From an uncultured Prevotella sp. (GTDB lineage Bacteria; Bacteroidota; Bacteroidia; Bacteroidales; Bacteroidaceae), in the NCBI GenBank assembly GCA_902798285.1, contig CADBVZ010000015.1:1-35231 (forward strand): DNA of 35,231 nucleotides. Reading direction: 5' to 3'. The position numbers were made by a program, and so were the translations under genes. Every line of letters starts with the position of its first letter. The first letter of the stretch is position 1. Shown here in pieces: positions 6,779-15,665 of this stretch. The notes beneath the pieces were generated by a model that saw nothing but the letters and a program-made list of their open reading frames with translations, did not search any database and had not been told where the DNA came from.

Positions 6779-9700
6779 ATGAGAGAAAAAATAGACTGTT
6801 TTCTACCTTGCGACGACCTAGAGGCTGCCCAGCATACCGTGAAGCAACTCAGAGGTAACAAGACCATCCAGCATATTTTCCTACTCGTCACTGAGCTGCT
6901 GTCGGCTGAGGATTCGAAGCGTTTCAAGGATTGTCAGCAGATACTGGTTGACAACCTGAGCAGCAGCAACACCATGATGAGTATAGCCGAGAACGCCAAT
7001 GCCGAGTATGCACTGCTGCAGACGAAGCCCCGCCAGCTGTTGTTGGGCGAGGGCGCCCTGGAGCGCATTCTCCGTGTGGCATCGGATAGCGATGCGGCGA
7101 TGGTGTATGCCGATCATTACGACATCATCGGTGGCGAGCGCAAGGATCACCCTGTGATTGATTATCAGACAGGTAGTATCCGCGATGACTTCGACTTCGG
7201 ATCGCTGTGGCTGGTGAAGACATCGCTGCTCCACACGTTTGCCATGCAGGCTGGCGAGAACGACTATCACCACGCCGGACTCTATGCCCTGAGATTGTTC
7301 CTGAGCCGTAACGGAGAGATATTCCACATCAACGAGCGACTCTATACTGAGGAGGAGAAGGACACCAGAGCCTCGGGCGTGAAGCAATTCGACTACGTGA
7401 ACCCTGCCAACCGCGAGGTGCAGATTGAGATGGAACAGGCGGCCACAGCCCATCTGCAGGAGATTGGCGCCAAGATTGACCCCTCGTATTATCGCAGGCC
7501 TGACTTCAACGAACAGGAATTCGAGTTCGAGGCATCAGTCATCATCCCCGTCTATAATCGCGAGAAGACCATCTGTGATGCCGTGAACAGTGCCCTCGGA
7601 CAGAAAACGAGCTTTAAATACAACGTCATCGTGGTGGATAATCACTCTACCGACGGCACCACCAAGCTGCTGAAGGGTTTCCACGATGAGCGACTGGTGC
7701 ACATCATACCCAAGCGCACCGATCTGGGCATAGGCGGATGCTGGAACCAAGCCATCAACGACGATCGTTGCGGACGATTCGCCATTCAGTTGGATAGCGA
7801 CGACCTCTATTCGTCGCCTCGTACGCTGCAGCAGATTGTGGAGTGTTTCTATAAGCAGAATGCAGCGATGGTGATTGGCTCGTATCGCATGTGCGACTTC
7901 GAGTTGAACACCCTGCCCCCAGGACTCATCGATCACCACGAGTGGACTGACGAGAACGGACCCAACAATGCCTTGCGCATTAACGGACTCGGAGCGCCAC
8001 GTGCCTTCTTTACGCCGCTGTTGCGCCAGATAGGATTCCCCAACACCTCGTATGGCGAGGATTATGCCCTGGGACTCATTTTTTCGCGACATTATCGCAT
8101 AGGCCGCATCTTCACAGAGCTTTATCTCTGTCGCCGATGGGGAGGCAATAGCGATGCTGCCCTGAGCATCGACAAGATCAATGCGAACAATCTCTATAAG
8201 GACCGCCTGCGCACGCTCGAGATTCAGGCCCGTCAGCAGATGCTGCAGGGCAAGCAGGAGTTGATGAATGACTCGCCCCTGCTGAGATTCTTCAACCGAC
8301 AGCTGGAGAAATGGGACGATGCACGCAGGCGTTATCACGATCTGCGTAGCGCCAAGACACGCGAACTCGTGGTGGGCGCCTCGAACATTCAGGTGCAGTG
8401 GAATCCTGCCCGCATCGTGTCGACAGGAGCCAGCATCGACAAGAAGGTGATAGCCGAGAGGCCTTGTTTCCTCTGTGAGCAGAACAGGCCCAAGGAGCAG
8501 GTGAAGAAGTCGATAGACAGTCATTTCGACCTGCTGGTGAACCCCTTCCCCATCCTACCCATCCACTTCACCATTCCCAGTGTGAAGCACGAGCCACAGC
8601 TGATTCGCGAGGCGTATGGCGAGATTCACAAGATGCTGGAGGAATACCCAGAACTGATGGTATTCTATAATGGTCCGAAGTGTGGTGCCTCAGCCCCCGA
8701 TCATGCGCATTTCCAGGCTGGCACGAGTGGTGTGCTGCCCTTGCAGAAATCGTGGAAGCGACTGAGCCACAACCTCACGCCCATCATCAGCCTCAACGAC
8801 GATGAGAGCATAGCGCTCATCGAGGATTATCCCTGTGCGGCCTTGCTCATCCGCAGCCGTTCGCAATATGGCGACGAGCAACTGTTCCGCAGGCTCTACG
8901 AGGCTCTGCCCCAGCGCGAGGATGAGACGGAGCCCATGATGAACATCATCAGTTGGCGCCACGACGATGAATATCTGTCGGTGGTATTCCCACGCCGTAA
9001 GCATCGTCCTGACTGCTATTATGCCGAGGGCGATGCCCAGTATATCATATCGCCAGGTGCTCTGGATATGGCTGGATTCATCATCACCCCACGTCAGGAG
9101 GACTTTGAGCGCATCACGCCCGAAGTGGCCCTACATATTCTTCAGGAGGTGTCGCTATCGAAGGACGAGCTGCAGCAGGTGATCACCCGTTTGAAGGAAT
9201 CCGAAAACATCTCACCTCTCACCTCTCACCTCTCACCTCTTATCTCTACTGAGCCTATCGTCAGTGTAGGCATCGTGAGCGGACAGAAGATCGCTTTCTC
9301 GCTGAACAGTCCCTATATAGCCAAGGGCGAGGAGATTACAGGCGAGGAGGAGGTGGAGTTCTCTGAAGGCGGCATCCTGTGGCGAGGCACTCTGTATCGT
9401 CATCTCACCTTCCGTCCACAAGGTCCTGATGCCTCGTTCTCGCTGAAGGATGTGACCATCGGCGTAAACTTCCATTGGGAGCGTCAGGAGACTCAGACCT
9501 TTGAAGGCATCCTTCGCATCGTGGTAGAGGCCGATAAGATCGTGGCTATCAATGAGTTGCCAGTGGAACGTTACCTTACCAGCGTCATCTCGAGCGAGAT
9601 GTCGGCCACTGCCTCGCCTGAGTTCCTGAAAGCGCATGCGGTGATCTCGCGTTCATGGCTCCTGGCCCAGATGGAGAAGCGCCAGAAGCATCAGGAGGGT

Positions 9701-10465
9701 GGCGATAACTTCTTCTCGTTCATCAAGAAGGATGATGAGCTGATTCGCTGGTACGATCGCGAGGATCATACCATCTTCGATGTGTGTGCCGATGATCATT
9801 GTCAGCGTTATCAGGGCATCACCAAGGCCAACAATCCTCATGTGGCAGAAGCCATCAGCGATACACGTGGACAGGTATTGGCCTATGGCGGCGAGATCTG
9901 CGATGCGCGCTTCTCGAAGTGCTGTGGTGGTGAAACGGAGGAATTCCAGTATTGTTGGGAGAATACGCCCAAGCCTTACCTGGTAAGTTTCCACGACCCC
10001 TGGTGCAACACCAGCGACAAGAAGATTCTGTCGCAGGTACTGAACGATTTCGATCAGGAGACACCTGATTTCTATCGTTGGACAGTGGAATACTCGCAGG
10101 CTGAGCTTTCTGAGCTCGTGAATCGTAAGACAGGTATTGACTTTGGTACCATCACCGATCTGGTTCCTCTGGAGCGAGGCAAGAGTGGTCGCATCTGGCG
10201 TCTGAAGATAGTTGGTACCAAGAAGACTTTCACCATCGGTAAGGAACTCGAAATACGACGTGCGCTCTCAGAGAGCCATCTGCTGAGTTCTGCCTTCGAG
10301 GTAGAGAAGCAGGGCGATCGCTTCGTGCTTCACGGCAAAGGCTGGGGCCACGGAGTGGGTCTGTGTCAGATAGGTGCAGCCGTGATGGGCGAGCAGGGCA
10401 AGACCTACGATGAGATTCTGCTGTTCTACTATCGTGGTGCCCAAATCCAGCGCCTCTACGATTAA
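6779..10465 (+). CDS. Fusion protein: GT2 glycosyltransferase, DUF4922 (HIT-like) and SpoIID/LytB domains
   Basis: A 1228-residue protein with three recognisable parts. Residues 1-250 look like a degenerate GT-A fold. Residues 252-500 are a GT2 glycosyltransferase ([22 protein letters not shown], and QLDSDD with the DxD at 339-341). Residues 500-810 match DUF4922, a HIT/GalT-like nucleotide-transferase domain with CFLC at 563-566 and HAHFQ at 642-646. Residues 822-1228 are SpoIID/LytB ([21 protein letters not shown], and [15 protein letters not shown] at the end), a domain that binds or cuts peptidoglycan in sporulating bacteria. No signal peptide is seen, which is odd for a wall domain. The junction at 811-822 is encoded by the CTCACCT repeat (9211-9244). 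The ATG at 6779 is chosen over a TTG at 6740. An AmpG-like transporter follows 30 bases later, suggesting cell-wall recycling. Confidence 0.85.
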   Translation: MREKIDCFLPCDDLEAAQHTVKQLRGNKTIQHIFLLVTELLSAEDSKRFKDCQQILVDNLSSSNTMMSIAENANAEYALLQTKPRQLLLGEGALERILRVASDSDAAMVYADHYDIIGGERKDHPVIDYQTGSIRDDFDFGSLWLVKTSLLHTFAMQAGENDYHHAGLYALRLFLSRNGEIFHINERLYTEEEKDTRASGVKQFDYVNPANREVQIEMEQAATAHLQEIGAKIDPSYYRRPDFNEQEFEFEASVIIPVYNREKTICDAVNSALGQKTSFKYNVIVVDNHSTDGTTKLLKGFHDERLVHIIPKRTDLGIGGCWNQAINDDRCGRFAIQLDSDDLYSSPRTLQQIVECFYKQNAAMVIGSYRMCDFELNTLPPGLIDHHEWTDENGPNNALRINGLGAPRAFFTPLLRQIGFPNTSYGEDYALGLIFSRHYRIGRIFTELYLCRRWGGNSDAALSIDKINANNLYKDRLRTLEIQARQQMLQGKQELMNDSPLLRFFNRQLEKWDDARRRYHDLRSAKTRELVVGASNIQVQWNPARIVSTGASIDKKVIAERPCFLCEQNRPKEQVKKSIDSHFDLLVNPFPILPIHFTIPSVKHEPQLIREAYGEIHKMLEEYPELMVFYNGPKCGASAPDHAHFQAGTSGVLPLQKSWKRLSHNLTPIISLNDDESIALIEDYPCAALLIRSRSQYGDEQLFRRLYEALPQREDETEPMMNIISWRHDDEYLSVVFPRRKHRPDCYYAEGDAQYIISPGALDMAGFIITPRQEDFERITPEVALHILQEVSLSKDELQQVITRLKESENISPLTSHLSPLISTEPIVSVGIVSGQKIAFSLNSPYIAKGEEITGEEEVEFSEGGILWRGTLYRHLTFRPQGPDASFSLKDVTIGVNFHWERQETQTFEGILRIVVEADKIVAINELPVERYLTSVISSEMSATASPEFLKAHAVISRSWLLAQMEKRQKHQEGGDNFFSFIKKDDELIRWYDREDHTIFDVCADDHCQRYQGITKANNPHVAEAISDTRGQVLAYGGEICDARFSKCCGGETEEFQYCWENTPKPYLVSFHDPWCNTSDKKILSQVLNDFDQETPDFYRWTVEYSQAELSELVNRKTGIDFGTITDLVPLERGKSGRIWRLKIVGTKKTFTIGKELEIRRALSESHLLSSAFEVEKQGDRFVLHGKGWGHGVGLCQIGAAVMGEQGKTYDEILLFYYRGAQIQRLYD
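9211..9244 (+). repeat. CTCACCT heptamer repeat, copy D (domain junction)
   Basis: Four perfect CTCACCT units (9211-9238) and a partial fifth, lying between the DUF4922 and SpoIID coding regions. In frame they read [13 protein letters not shown]. It is the longest perfect run of this unit in the window. Losing or gaining one unit would shift the frame. Confidence 0.85.
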
Positions 10466-10466
10466 T

Positions 10467-10494
10467 ATTCAATTTTCAATATTCAATTTTCAAT
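10467..10494 (+). repeat. Two perfect 14-base direct repeats before the AmpG-like gene
   Basis: ATTCAATTTTCAAT occurs twice back to back (10467-10480, 10481-10494) and fills the whole spacer between the fusion gene and the transporter gene. No promoter or Shine-Dalgarno is seen, so the two genes are probably one operon. Confidence 0.75.
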
Positions 10495-10495
10495 T

Positions 10496-11767
10496 ATGAA
10501 AAGACATTCCCCTTGGGCCTGGGTGCCCACCTTGTACTTCGCTGAAGGAGTACCTTACGTAGCAGTGATGACCATCTCCGTCATTATCTACAAGCGTCTC
10601 GGATTGTCGAACACCGACATCACGCTCTACACCTCGTGGCTCTATCTGCCCTGGGTCATCAAACCCTTGTGGAGTCCGTTTGTGGATATGCTGCGCACAA
10701 AGCGCTGGTGGATTCTCACCATGCAGATCCTCATAGCTGCTGCCCTCGCAGGTATCGCCTTCACCATTCCGGGGCCCTTCTGGCTACAAGGCTCGTTGGC
10801 ATTCTTCTGGCTGATGGCTTTCTCGAGTGCCACCCACGATATTGCTGCCGATGGTTTCTATATGCTGGGCCTCAATCAGCACGAGCAGGCTTACTTTGTA
10901 GGCATCCGCTCCACGTTCTATCGTATTGCCACCATCTTCTCCTCGGGCTTGCTCGTAGGTCTGGCTGGTGCACTTCAGGTGCTCACACGCAGCATCAGTT
11001 TCTCATGGAGTCTGGTGTTCTATCTCATTGCCGGCTTGTTTATCGCCCTGTGGCTCTATCATAGTTGGGCACTGCCTCGTCCTGCTGAGGATGATGAACG
11101 CGTGCAGAAATCGGCTCACGACATTCTCAACGAGTTCTGGCAGACGCTGGTTACCTTCTTCCATAAGCCTCAGGTGTGGGTGGGCATTTGCTTCATGCTG
11201 TTCTATCGTATGCCTGAAGGATTGTTGGCCAAGGTTTCGGCCCTCTTCCTTGTGGATAGCGCAAAGAATGGTGGATTAGGACTCTCAGATGGAGAATTCG
11301 GATTGGTTCAGGGCACTGTAGGTGTGATCGGCTTGACGCTGGGTGGTATCCTTGGTGGTATCTGTGCTTCGCGCCACGGACTGAAACGCTGGCTCTGGCC
11401 TATGGTAATGGCTATCACCATCCCCGATCTGGTTTACGTTTATCTCTCGTATGCGCTGCCTGCGGATTTGTTCATCATCAACATCTGCATCTTCCTGGAG
11501 CAATTCGGCTATGGATTCGGTTTCTCGGCCTATATGCTATACCTTATATATTATAGTCAGGGTGAGCACAAGACGGCCCACTATGCACTCTGCACCGCTT
11601 TCATGGCGCTGTCGATGATGATTCCAGGATTGTTTGCTGGTGCCCTGCAGGAGAGCGTGGGTTATCAGGCGTTCTTCCTCATCGTAGTAGGTGCCTGTGC
11701 CCTTACGTACATCGTTTCAGCCCTCCTGAAAATCGATCCCGACTTCGGAAAGAAAAAGAGCGCCTAA
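10496..11767 (+). CDS. AmpG-like MFS transporter (putative muropeptide permease)
   Basis: A 423-residue membrane protein with about twelve hydrophobic segments. The N-terminus (PWAWVPTLYFAEGVPYVAVM) and the SSATHDIAADGFYM motif at about 115-128 are typical of the AmpG branch of the major facilitator superfamily, which imports anhydro-muropeptides for wall recycling. The YFVGIRSTFYRIA stretch also fits. It is probably co-transcribed with the SpoIID-containing fusion gene, which supports a peptidoglycan role. The stop codon sits in the loop of a strong terminator hairpin. A sugar or siderophore substrate cannot be excluded. Confidence 0.83.
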   Translation: MKRHSPWAWVPTLYFAEGVPYVAVMTISVIIYKRLGLSNTDITLYTSWLYLPWVIKPLWSPFVDMLRTKRWWILTMQILIAAALAGIAFTIPGPFWLQGSLAFFWLMAFSSATHDIAADGFYMLGLNQHEQAYFVGIRSTFYRIATIFSSGLLVGLAGALQVLTRSISFSWSLVFYLIAGLFIALWLYHSWALPRPAEDDERVQKSAHDILNEFWQTLVTFFHKPQVWVGICFMLFYRMPEGLLAKVSALFLVDSAKNGGLGLSDGEFGLVQGTVGVIGLTLGGILGGICASRHGLKRWLWPMVMAITIPDLVYVYLSYALPADLFIINICIFLEQFGYGFGFSAYMLYLIYYSQGEHKTAHYALCTAFMALSMMIPGLFAGALQESVGYQAFFLIVVGACALTYIVSALLKIDPDFGKKKSA

Positions 11768-11780
11768 GCGCTCTTTTTCT
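11751..11780 (+). terminator. Perfect terminator hairpin containing a stop codon
   Basis: A 13-bp perfect stem (AGAAAAAGAGCGC with GCGCTCTTTTTCT) and a CTAA loop. The TAA stop of the AmpG-like gene (11765-11767) lies in the loop, and the descending arm carries the T-run. It encodes the KKKSA tail of the protein as well as ending the transcript. Confidence 0.85.
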
Positions 11781-11882
11781 AGTAGTTAGTGGTTAGAGGT
11801 TAGAGGTTAGAGAATAGCTTGCACGCCATTCCTACACCTACGGTACATTTCTCTAACCTCTAACTTCTAATCCCTAACCTCT
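11781..11882. repeat. GGTTAGA / TCTAACC heptamer repeats in inverted orientation
   Basis: A run of GGTTAGA-like 7-base units at about 11784-11812 faces a run of TCTAACC-like units at 11851-11882. The two could pair into a long imperfect hairpin. The unit AGAGGTT differs by one base from the AGAGGTG repeat seen elsewhere. The array fills the space between two convergent genes. Confidence 0.65.
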
Positions 11883-11883
11883 A

Positions 11884-12804
11884 TTAAATCCCTGCACCAT
11901 CGGTGAAGCCGGCATCGATGGCTTTGGATTGCAAGATCTTTGAGTATGGAGGCACGCTATGCGTGAGCCAGATGTTACCACCAATGGTAGAGTCGTGTCC
12001 GATGGTGATGCGGCCTAAGATCGAGGCATTAGAATAAACCGTTACATTATCCTCGATAATCGGATGACGAGGCACATTCAGCATATTGCCATTCTCATCG
12101 TACTTAAAGCTCTTGGCGCCCAGCGTTACACCCTGATACAGACTCACGTGGTTGCCTATGATGGTAGTCTCGCCAATTACCACACCCGTACCATGATCGA
12201 TCGAGAAATATTCGCCGATCTGTGCTCCTGGGTGGATATCGATTCCAGTCTTAGAGTGAGCCAACTCCGTGATGATTCGTGGGATCACAGGCACCTTCAA
12301 CTGGTGAAGCTTGTGGGCCACGCGATAGTGGGTCATCGCATTCATCACAGGATAACAGAAGATGACCTCGCCATAGTTGGATACTGCAGGATCATTATCG
12401 AACATCGCCTGTACATCGGTATACAGCAGTCGCTTAATCTCAGGCAGTTCGTCGATGAATGCCATCGCCTTTGCCTCGGCCTCATTATACACCTGTTCCT
12501 TGGTGCGCAACTCCTCGCAGTTCTCACAAAATTGCAGTCCGTGGGCTATCTGCTTGGTGAGCAGCGTTACCAACTCCTCCATATGCACACCGATGTAGTA
12601 CGAGCGGATAGCCTCATCAGGCTGTCGCTTGTTGAAGTAGTCGGGAAATATGATGCTCTTCACCAATTTCACGATCTGCTTCACCTGCTCTACCGATGGC
12701 AACGGAGCTACTGTGGCGGGCATCATACTCGCCTCTTTCTCCGCAATCTTCGACAACTGCGCCACATTCCTGCGCAGGGCGTCATTCATCTGTTTCTTAT
12801 CCAT
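11884..12804 (-). CDS. cysE: Serine O-acetyltransferase
   Basis: Transfers acetyl from acetyl-CoA to L-serine, giving O-acetylserine for cysteine synthesis. From the ATG at 12804 it is 306 aa. The N-terminal two thirds are helical (residues about 10-180). The C-terminal third is a left-handed hexapeptide-repeat fold with the family signature: IDIHPGAQIGEYFSIDHGTG, VVIGETTIIGN and SLYQGVTLGA, with the catalytic His in DHGTG. The frame stays open to 12948, but a promoter (12813-12843) lies in that extension, so it is not translated. The Met at 12789 is a possible alternative start and would give a longer leader. The EpsC-type naming is equally valid. Confidence 0.9.
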   Translation of the reverse strand: MDKKQMNDALRRNVAQLSKIAEKEASMMPATVAPLPSVEQVKQIVKLVKSIIFPDYFNKRQPDEAIRSYYIGVHMEELVTLLTKQIAHGLQFCENCEELRTKEQVYNEAEAKAMAFIDELPEIKRLLYTDVQAMFDNDPAVSNYGEVIFCYPVMNAMTHYRVAHKLHQLKVPVIPRIITELAHSKTGIDIHPGAQIGEYFSIDHGTGVVIGETTIIGNHVSLYQGVTLGAKSFKYDENGNMLNVPRHPIIEDNVTVYSNASILGRITIGHDSTIGGNIWLTHSVPPYSKILQSKAIDAGFTDGAGI

Positions 12805-12812
12805 ATCGGGGG

Positions 12813-12843
12813 CAAAAGTAATAATAATCGTTCGAAAACCAAA
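12813..12843 (-). promoter_or_regulatory. Promoter of the serine acetyltransferase gene
   Basis: On the minus strand: TTTG (12843-12840), a 19-base spacer, then TACTTTTG (12820-12813). The box ends only 8 bases before the ATG at 12804, so the leader would be about four bases unless Met at 12789 is used. Confidence 0.65.
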
Positions 12844-12933
12844 ATAAAAAAGCAATTTTCTTACTTTTAGCCCCTTTAAACCCCTATTAAGGTTAAAAAA
12901 AGAAAAAGCGCCCGATTGTTCAGCAAAAATGAG

Positions 12934-12941
12934 TACCTTTG
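12934..12941 (+). promoter_or_regulatory. -7 box of the FNT-like transporter gene
   Basis: TACCTTTG, an exact match to TAnnTTTG. The ATG is at 12963. The -33 element is not clear. It rules out an in-frame TTG at 12939 as the start, because that codon lies inside the box. Confidence 0.55.
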
Positions 12942-12962
12942 GGCGCAAAGAATATCTTTTAT

Positions 12963-13577
12963 ATGGAGAAACTAAAGTTTATAAGGGATACGTTTTTGCT
13001 GGCGATACTGGCTGGCGTGTGTATTTCAATCGGTTGTGTAGTAAACCTGCGTGTAGGTGGTGTGGCTGGTGCCGTATTGTTTGCATTCGGACTGACCACC
13101 GTTGTGTATTACGGACTGAAACTCTATACGGGTACAGCGGGATTTATCAGGCGACAGGGCGACTGGACCATGCTGGTAACGGTGTTGCTGGGTAACATTG
13201 TGGGCTGTCTGCTCTCTGCATGGATGATAGCTTATGCGCAACCCGACTGCATAGAGCCTGCTGCAAAGATTATGGCTGGGCGTGTGGCCAAAGGTCCGTG
13301 GGCCTGCTTCTTGCTGGCCATAGGTTGCGGATTCATCATGACCACCGCAGTGGAATTTGCCAGGAAAGGCAAGATGCTGCCACTGGTGCTGGGTGTGCCT
13401 GTGTTCATTCTCTGCGGTTTTGCACACTCGATAGCAGATGCCTTCTACTTTTTGGTATCGCCTGCGGAGCAGGTACTTAATGGAAGTGTGCTGGCAGTTT
13501 ACCTGAGTGAGGTACTAGGCAACTTCGTGGGGTGCAACCTTTACAGATGGACCACTATTTGCATTCCAAAGGAATAA
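12963..13577 (+). CDS. Formate/nitrite transporter (FNT) family protein
   Basis: A 204-residue membrane protein, shorter than usual FNT channels (about 260-280 aa). It keeps the family layout of hydrophobic segments (residues about 10-30, 36-55, 68-88, 110-128, 138-160 and 175-192) and the repeated Gly-Asn pattern: LLGNIVGCLLSAW and EVLGNFVGCNLY. The stretch GFAHSIADAFYF matches the conserved third region that in FNT proteins carries a pore histidine. FNT members carry formate, nitrite or hydrosulfide. The divergent partner is serine acetyltransferase, so a sulfur-linked substrate such as hydrosulfide is possible, but this is inference. Confidence 0.8.
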   Translation: MEKLKFIRDTFLLAILAGVCISIGCVVNLRVGGVAGAVLFAFGLTTVVYYGLKLYTGTAGFIRRQGDWTMLVTVLLGNIVGCLLSAWMIAYAQPDCIEPAAKIMAGRVAKGPWACFLLAIGCGFIMTTAVEFARKGKMLPLVLGVPVFILCGFAHSIADAFYFLVSPAEQVLNGSVLAVYLSEVLGNFVGCNLYRWTTICIPKE

Positions 13578-13593
13578 CAATTACGCTGATTGT

Positions 13594-14478
13594 TTAGAAC
13601 TCAAACTCAATATCATCTCCCCACGTGTTATTGATAACAACAGTGAATTCCATACTCTGGTCTCCACTCTTGTTATCGAAGAGCACGCCTCTGCAGATGG
13701 TTATTCGGTTTCGTTGTACAGGCAACCCCAGAATCATTTTCTCGCTCAAGGTTTTGATGTTTCCTGACTCACTCACGTAATAGGTCTTTACCTCCAGATC
13801 AAGCGATTCCTTTTCCTCACTTGGAATCATGTAGAAGCCAAACATCTTATCATCGGCATTCACATCCAGAGGCACCGTCTGACTCGTATTTGTGCTTCCA
13901 TAACCAGTCAGTCCGTCAAACGTTCCCTTACTGCCTTTATACTTAAAGATAATCTGGTTCATCTCCTCAGGCGCCTCATCAGTTGGGATGATATTGATTC
14001 GCGACACAATCCTGTCAAGCGCCAGGCATTCCTCAATATCCTCATCTTCCACCACAAACTCTTTCATACTCCAGAATGTATCACCCAGATCCTTACCCGA
14101 GATCGTTACCTTCTCGTTTTTATTGAATGTGGGGTTGCTCGATGCGTTATGACCTACTACCAACACATAATAATGTCCCTTCTCAAGTGAAAAGTAGGCT
14201 TTTCCAAAATGATCATCATCCATCTTCTGGTTGACATACACCACGCGCTCACCCGCATCATTATATATATGAAAACACAATTTAGTAATGGAGATATCGG
14301 CTTCGGCTCTGGTCCGCATGGGGAAAGGCGTCTGCTCATAGCTGTCCACTCGGATCACCACGTTAGCCTCACCCTCGTCGGTGATTTCCATTTTCTCACA
14401 CGACACCACCCCTGAGAGCAGCATCAATCCACTCACACATGCCAACAAATGGCTGAAGAATTTGTTTTTCATAAACAT
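13594..14478 (-). CDS. FimB/Mfa2-type fimbrial anchor lipoprotein
   Basis: A 294-residue lipoprotein. The signal peptide (MKNKFFSHLLACVSGLMLL) ends in the lipobox SGVVSC, with Cys at about 27. The mature part looks like two beta-sandwich domains of the FimB/Mfa2 family: the early strand NVVIRVDSYEQ, then YYVLVVGHN, and the late segment PVQRNRITICRGVLF followed by the closing strand FTVVINNTWGDDIEFEF. These proteins cap or anchor Bacteroidetes fimbriae. No stalk or tip subunit gene is present nearby, so it may be a stand-alone surface lipoprotein or act with a fimbrial locus elsewhere. Met at 14472 is an equally likely start. Confidence 0.75.
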   Translation of the reverse strand: MFMKNKFFSHLLACVSGLMLLSGVVSCEKMEITDEGEANVVIRVDSYEQTPFPMRTRAEADISITKLCFHIYNDAGERVVYVNQKMDDDHFGKAYFSLEKGHYYVLVVGHNASSNPTFNKNEKVTISGKDLGDTFWSMKEFVVEDEDIEECLALDRIVSRINIIPTDEAPEEMNQIIFKYKGSKGTFDGLTGYGSTNTSQTVPLDVNADDKMFGFYMIPSEEKESLDLEVKTYYVSESGNIKTLSEKMILGLPVQRNRITICRGVLFDNKSGDQSMEFTVVINNTWGDDIEFEF

Positions 14479-14505
14479 TATCCTAGTTTATAGTATTTCG
14501 GCTTG

Positions 14506-14536
14506 CAAAGTTACAACAACTATATCTTTTCGCAAT
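14506..14536 (-). promoter_or_regulatory. Promoter of the FimB/Mfa2-type gene
   Basis: On the minus strand: ATTG (14536-14533), a 19-base spacer, then TAACTTTG (14513-14506). The ATG is at 14478 or 14472, giving a leader of about 25-30 bases. Confidence 0.55.
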
Positions 14537-14605
14537 AAAAAGGGGATTTTTAACCATTGTAAAAATGTTAACGAATATTAAAGTGCGGTTTTTCGTCGAT
14601 AATTC

Positions 14606-14765
14606 TTGGAGGTTATTGTTTTTTTGTCGATATTTGCAACCGAATAAATCAATCATTGGCTAATCAAATACTTTCGTGCAGAGATTGCACAGTAAAGACT
14701 TAAAAAACTAGATTAAGGCTATATATAGAGAAGAGGTCGCAGGGATGCGCCCTCTTTTCATTTTT
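14606..14765 (+). ncRNA. Candidate small RNA between divergent genes
   Basis: The 391-base gap between the FimB/Mfa2-type gene and the dehydrogenase gene holds a promoter-like pair (TTGG at 14606-14609, 19 bases, GATATTTG at 14629-14636). A 5-bp hairpin (GTGCA, GAGAT, TGCAC; 14676-14690) follows. A terminator-like hairpin closes the unit (14732-14757) with TTTTCATTTTT after it. The predicted RNA is about 120 nt. No ORF or known RNA family is recognised. Confidence 0.4.
14731..14765 (+). terminator. Terminator-like hairpin in the 14.7 kb gap
   Basis: AAGAGG-T-CGCA, loop GGGA, TGCG-C-CCTCTT, followed by a T-rich tract. One T-C mismatch splits the stem into 6 and 4 bp. No protein-coding gene ends just upstream on the plus strand, which is why a small RNA is suggested. 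Confidence 0.6.
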
Positions 14766-14804
14766 ATACAATAGTATAAAAAAGGTTATTTCCTCGACTT
14801 ATAT

Positions 14805-14835
14805 TTTGATATGTCCCTACTTTTTCGTACCTTCG
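14805..14835 (+). promoter_or_regulatory. Promoter of the short-chain dehydrogenase gene
   Basis: TTTG at 14805-14808, a 19-base spacer, then TACCTTCG at 14828-14835 (one mismatch to TAnnTTTG). The ATG at 14870 gives a leader of about 30 bases. Confidence 0.6.
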
Positions 14836-14869
14836 CAGCCAATTAAATACAAACTAAACAATAACGCAT

Positions 14870-15625
14870 ATGAATAAAACAGTACTCATAACAGGAGCAA
14901 CAAGTGGCATCGGTCTGGCTTGTGCCAGAAAATTTGCCGAGAATGGTGACAAGCTCATTCTGACAGGACGTGACGCAGATAAGCTGAAGGAAATCAGTGA
15001 TGAACTCACTGCCAAGGGCACTCAGGTGAGAACTCTTAAATTTGATGTTCGCAATCGAGTGGTGGCAGAAGAAATGTTGCAGGAGTTGCCAGCCGAGTGG
15101 AAAAACATCGACGTGCTGGTGAACAATGCCGGACTGGCATTAGGTCTTGAACCCGAATACGAGGGCGACCTCGACGATTGGGAGACGATGATCGATACCA
15201 ATATCATGGGTCTGCTTACTATGACTCGACTCGTGGTACCTGGTATGGTGAAACGCAACAGCGGACACATTATTAATATAGGTTCTGTAGCTGGCGATGC
15301 TGCCTATAAGGGTGGTAACGTGTATTGTGCCACTAAAGCAGCAGTGAAGGCTCTGAGCGATGGACTGCGTATTGATGTGGCTGATACAGCTATCCGCGTG
15401 ACGAATCTGAAGCCCGGACTCGTGGAAACGAACTTCAGCAACATACGATTCCATGGCGACACTGATCGCGCTGCTACTGTGTATCAGGGTATCACCCCTC
15501 TCACAGGCGATGATATTGCCGATGTAGCAGTATATGCTTCGAACGCCCCTGCCCACGTACAGATAGCCGAAGTGCTGATTCTGGCTACCCATCAGGCCAG
15601 CGGTAGTGTGATTGTGAGAAAGTAA
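14870..15625 (+). CDS. Short-chain dehydrogenase/reductase (YdfG-like)
   Basis: A 251-residue classical SDR. The Rossmann nucleotide site is TGATSGIG at about 7-14. NNAG follows at about 84-87, then GSVAGDAAYKGGNVYCATK with the catalytic Ser, Tyr and Lys (YxxxK) at about 140-158. The residues LTGRDADKL after strand 2 favour NADP(H), because an Arg follows the Gly. The overall sequence, including DDWETMIDTNIMGLL and LKPGLVETNFS, is close to YdfG-type NADP-dependent 3-hydroxy acid dehydrogenases. The real substrate is unknown. It has its own promoter and is followed 40 bases later by a secreted hydrolase gene. Confidence 0.9.
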   Translation: MNKTVLITGATSGIGLACARKFAENGDKLILTGRDADKLKEISDELTAKGTQVRTLKFDVRNRVVAEEMLQELPAEWKNIDVLVNNAGLALGLEPEYEGDLDDWETMIDTNIMGLLTMTRLVVPGMVKRNSGHIINIGSVAGDAAYKGGNVYCATKAAVKALSDGLRIDVADTAIRVTNLKPGLVETNFSNIRFHGDTDRAATVYQGITPLTGDDIADVAVYASNAPAHVQIAEVLILATHQASGSVIVRK

Positions 15626-15665
15626 TTTTGATTTTAGAATTAAGAGATAAAAGGATTAATCAACA

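Noticed and set aside
9653-9994. Long minus-strand open frames under the fusion gene (also 7535-8524)
   Set aside because: They are antisense shadows of a well-supported protein and lack promoters or family motifs.
12929-13195. Open frame of 88 codons overlapping the FNT-type gene start
   Set aside because: It lies in another frame of a clear membrane-protein gene and begins inside its promoter.
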